Assembly (NCBI GenBank): GCA_015490315.1 | Contig: WFYB01000038.1 | Location: 1-6,998 of the forward strand | Length of the DNA: 6,998 nucleotides | Direction: 5' to 3' | Source of the DNA: Sulfurovum sp. | Lineage (GTDB): Bacteria; Campylobacterota; Campylobacteria; Campylobacterales; Sulfurovaceae | In this document: piece by piece, positions 5,273-6,998 of the stretch | Position numbering within the stretch: position 1 is the stretch's first letter | Layout: every line of letters starts with the position of its first letter | The notes under the pieces: generated by a model | Seen by the model: only the letters and a program-made list of their open reading frames with translations | What the model was told of the DNA's origin: nothing | Database searches by the model: none | Translations under genes and position numbers: made by a program

Positions 5273-5995
5273 CTAAAACCCGCTGTTTGGATCGAAGCCG
5301 AATCCACCGCCGCCAAAATCGGGGGTACCGAAGCTCTGGTTTGTGAAGCTGGGGTCACTGTATCCGTGATTGAGGGACTCTCCGCGCAGCATGGTGATGT
5401 CCATCTTCGGGTCGATCCCTTTGGGGCAGACAGCGGTACACTCGCCGCAAAGCGTACAGTCCCAGATACCGTTTGTCTGCACCACGTCGATCATCTCTTT
5501 GGCGGCACCTTCGCGCTTGTCTGCTGTGTAGCGGTAGAGACGGGTAAGGGCGAAAGGACCGAGAAAGTCAGGGTTGACTGCATAAACAGGACAGGCTGAG
5601 TAGCAGCTGTCACAGAGGATACAGTCTGTCTGTCGCTCCGTTTTGTGGGAATCTTCCGGAGTCAAGATGGCTTCTTGATAGCGGTGCAGCCATGCCTGAC
5701 TCTTTTGAAGCGTTGTTTGTGCCTGCTGTTTATCGACTTTGAGATCCCGCAAGATGGGGTGGTACTGCAGCGGCTCAACAGTGTCACCCTCTTTGGGTTT
5801 GTAGGCACAGGCGAGTTCCTCTCTTCCGTTGACACGTACAGCACAGGTACCACATACTGAGGCACGGCACCCTGCCGAGAAGGTAAGGGTGGGATCATGC
5901 TGCTCTTTGATCTCGTAGAGTGCGGCAAGGAGGGTAAGCCCTTTGGAGATTTGAAAATCCTCAAAGCCTTTGTCTCGTTTGATGGTTATCTTCAT
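5273..5995 (-). CDS. sdhB: Succinate dehydrogenase/fumarate reductase iron-sulfur subunit with an extra cluster cysteine
   Basis: This subunit passes electrons between the flavoprotein and the quinone-side or membrane partner. It has 240 residues from the ATG at 5995. The N-terminal ferredoxin domain holds the [2Fe-2S] ligands C43, C48, C51 and C63. The C-terminal domain has C125-I-L-C128-D-S-C131-Y-S-A-C135-P for the [4Fe-4S] centre and C180-T-L-C183-G-E-C186-T-A-V-C190-P for the third centre. C183 is an extra cysteine compared with E. coli FrdB, which has a [3Fe-4S] cluster there. After about residue 212 comes a Phe/Gly-rich tail ending in S-G-F. I chose 5995 because AGGGAGG (6003-6009) lies 7 bases upstream and because it overlaps the sdhA stop as ATGA; an ATG at 6016 would add seven residues. 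Whether it works as succinate dehydrogenase or fumarate reductase cannot be told, so frdB is equally fair. Confidence 0.88.
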   Translation of the reverse strand: MKITIKRDKGFEDFQISKGLTLLAALYEIKEQHDPTLTFSAGCRASVCGTCAVRVNGREELACAYKPKEGDTVEPLQYHPILRDLKVDKQQAQTTLQKSQAWLHRYQEAILTPEDSHKTERQTDCILCDSCYSACPVYAVNPDFLGPFALTRLYRYTADKREGAAKEMIDVVQTNGIWDCTLCGECTAVCPKGIDPKMDITMLRGESLNHGYSDPSFTNQSFGTPDFGGGGFGFDPNSGF

Positions 5996-6998
5996 GCTTC
6001 TGCCTCCCTTTTCCATTGTAAGACAATATGCTTTTTAAAACGGGTATCGTCACTCTGCGGATAGTCACTCCGGTAGTGCGCTCCGCGGCTCTCTTTTCTT
6101 GCCAGTGCGGCAGAGATGATGGCAGGGGCAAGCATCAGTGCGTTTTCGAACTCCAAAAACTCTACAAGGTTTTGATTGTTGGTTTTGGATCTGTCCCGGA
6201 TACCCATATTTTTGAGTGCGACCTGGGTAGCGACCACCTCCTCGAGTGCCTGGGTCAGTCCCGCTTCAGTGCGGACGATACCCACGTTTTCATAAAAGCA
6301 TCTGCCAAGTGTTTTGCGGTGGGTATAGAAGTCGATCGGAGCATCCTTGGCAAAGAGCTCTTCTATCTTCTTTTGGCATGCGTGCAGTACGTTGTCATCA
6401 GCAGGTTTGCTGCTGGCATAGACGGCATGTTTGTAGGCATTTTCTCCGGCAAATCGCCCAAAGGCGGTGATCTCTAGCAGTGAGTTGCCCCCAAGGCGGT
6501 TGGCACCGTGCACTTTGGCATTGGCACACTCACCCACGGCAAAACACCCTTTAATGCCGTTTACCTCCAGCGCATAGTCTACATCGATGCCACCCATGGT
6601 GTAGTGGGTGACAGGCTTGATGGGGACAAGCTCCGAGACAGGATCAACCCCTTCATGAAGTTTGCAAAGGGCAACCTCTTGAGGGAGCAGTGTCATGAGC
6701 TTCTCTTCTCCCAAGTGACGTAGATCCAAAAAGACCTCTTCTTGCTTTTGCAACTGTTCAAAGATCGCACGAGCCACTTCATCACGCGGTTTTAGCTCAT
6801 CAACAAAGCGTTCTTGTTTGCTGTTGACAAGGTATCCCCCTTCGCCCCGTGCACTTTCACTCATCAAAATGGCTGAATGTTTGAGCCCAGTAGGATGGAA
6901 CTGTACGAACTCCATATCACTTACCGCCCCGCCTGCACGTAGTACAGCTGCGATGCCGTCTCCAGATGCACCGTACATATTGGTGGTGTAACCGTGGT
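5992..6998 (-). CDS. sdhA: Succinate dehydrogenase/fumarate reductase flavoprotein subunit, C-terminal part
   Basis: This FAD subunit interconverts succinate and fumarate. The reading frame is open to the right edge; 334 C-terminal residues are visible and the N-terminal FAD-binding half lies outside. The first visible residues H-G-Y-T-T-N lead into the conserved T/S-G-D-G and F-V-Q-F-H-P-T-G segments. Then come S-E-S-A-R-G-E-G-G, H-Y-T-M-G-G-I, the FAD-contacting G-C-F-A-V-G-E and G-A-N-R-L-G-G-N-S-L-L-E, covering the active-site histidines and arginines of the family. The C-terminal R-G-A-H-Y-R-S-D-Y-P is also typical, and the last residues are K-R-E-A-E-A. Its stop TGA overlaps the sdhB start (ATGA), as in a tightly coupled operon. 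L-aspartate oxidase (NadB) shares this fold, but the iron-sulfur gene next to it points to Sdh/Frd. Confidence 0.92.
   Translation of the reverse strand, partial: HGYTTNMYGASGDGIAAVLRAGGAVSDMEFVQFHPTGLKHSAILMSESARGEGGYLVNSKQERFVDELKPRDEVARAIFEQLQKQEEVFLDLRHLGEEKLMTLLPQEVALCKLHEGVDPVSELVPIKPVTHYTMGGIDVDYALEVNGIKGCFAVGECANAKVHGANRLGGNSLLEITAFGRFAGENAYKHAVYASSKPADDNVLHACQKKIEELFAKDAPIDFYTHRKTLGRCFYENVGIVRTEAGLTQALEEVVATQVALKNMGIRDRSKTNNQNLVEFLEFENALMLAPAIISAALARKESRGAHYRSDYPQSDDTRFKKHIVLQWKREAEA

Noticed and set aside
5996..6016. Upstream ATG for sdhB adding seven residues
   Set aside because: The ATG at 5995 has AGGGAGG at proper spacing and the ATGA overlap with sdhA; the added residues would be encoded by the ribosome binding site itself.
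6028..6477. Plus-strand open frame of 149 codons
   Set aside because: It is antisense to sdhA, which has unmistakable family motifs through this region.
1..6998. CRISPR array, tRNA, rRNA, prophage or insertion sequence
   Set aside because: No regularly spaced repeats, tRNA cloverleaf, rRNA-like stretch, transposase or phage gene is visible on either strand.

Overview
The window looks like the chromosome of a Campylobacterota (epsilonproteobacterial) species of moderate GC, probably of the Sulfurovum/Sulfurimonas kind. This is an inference from several signs. The NFACT protein is short, promoters are T-rich with TGCTATAAT-type -10 boxes, and the SdhB subunit resembles the unusual type seen in this phylum. 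No database search was possible.

Layout. 1-1924 (minus strand): the N-terminal part of cdsA (phosphatidate cytidylyltransferase, running off the left edge), downstream of a short NFACT/RqcH-type gene. cdsA also has its own likely promoter in the 49-bp gap. 1925-2093: a divergent intergenic region with two palindromic elements, one a REP-like hairpin with a GTAG foot lying in the NFACT leader, plus a clear leuC promoter. 2094-3592 (plus strand): leuC (3-isopropylmalate dehydratase large subunit) followed closely by a small AT-rich two-helix membrane protein. 3593-4154: an AT-rich spacer and a hot-dog-fold thioesterase. 4155-4803: a promoter region with a perfect 11-bp tandem repeat, a structured leader that folds like a GEMM (c-di-GMP-I class) riboswitch, and a stand-alone CZB (chemoreceptor zinc-binding) protein. 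4800-6998 (minus strand): the 3' end of sdhA/frdA, then sdhB/frdB, then a Nudix hydrolase. These are tightly packed, and the Nudix stop codon overlaps the CZB stop codon on the other strand.

Functionally most of the window is core metabolism: phospholipid synthesis, ribosome-associated quality control, leucine synthesis and succinate/fumarate redox chemistry. The most interesting part is 4165-4803. There, a second-messenger riboswitch appears to control translation of a small zinc-binding CZB protein. A hairpin hides the ribosome binding site and cannot form at the same time as the aptamer's P1 helix, which predicts an ON switch. A second point of interest is SdhB, whose third cluster motif carries an extra cysteine (C183) where most family members have the non-cysteine residue that gives a [3Fe-4S] centre.
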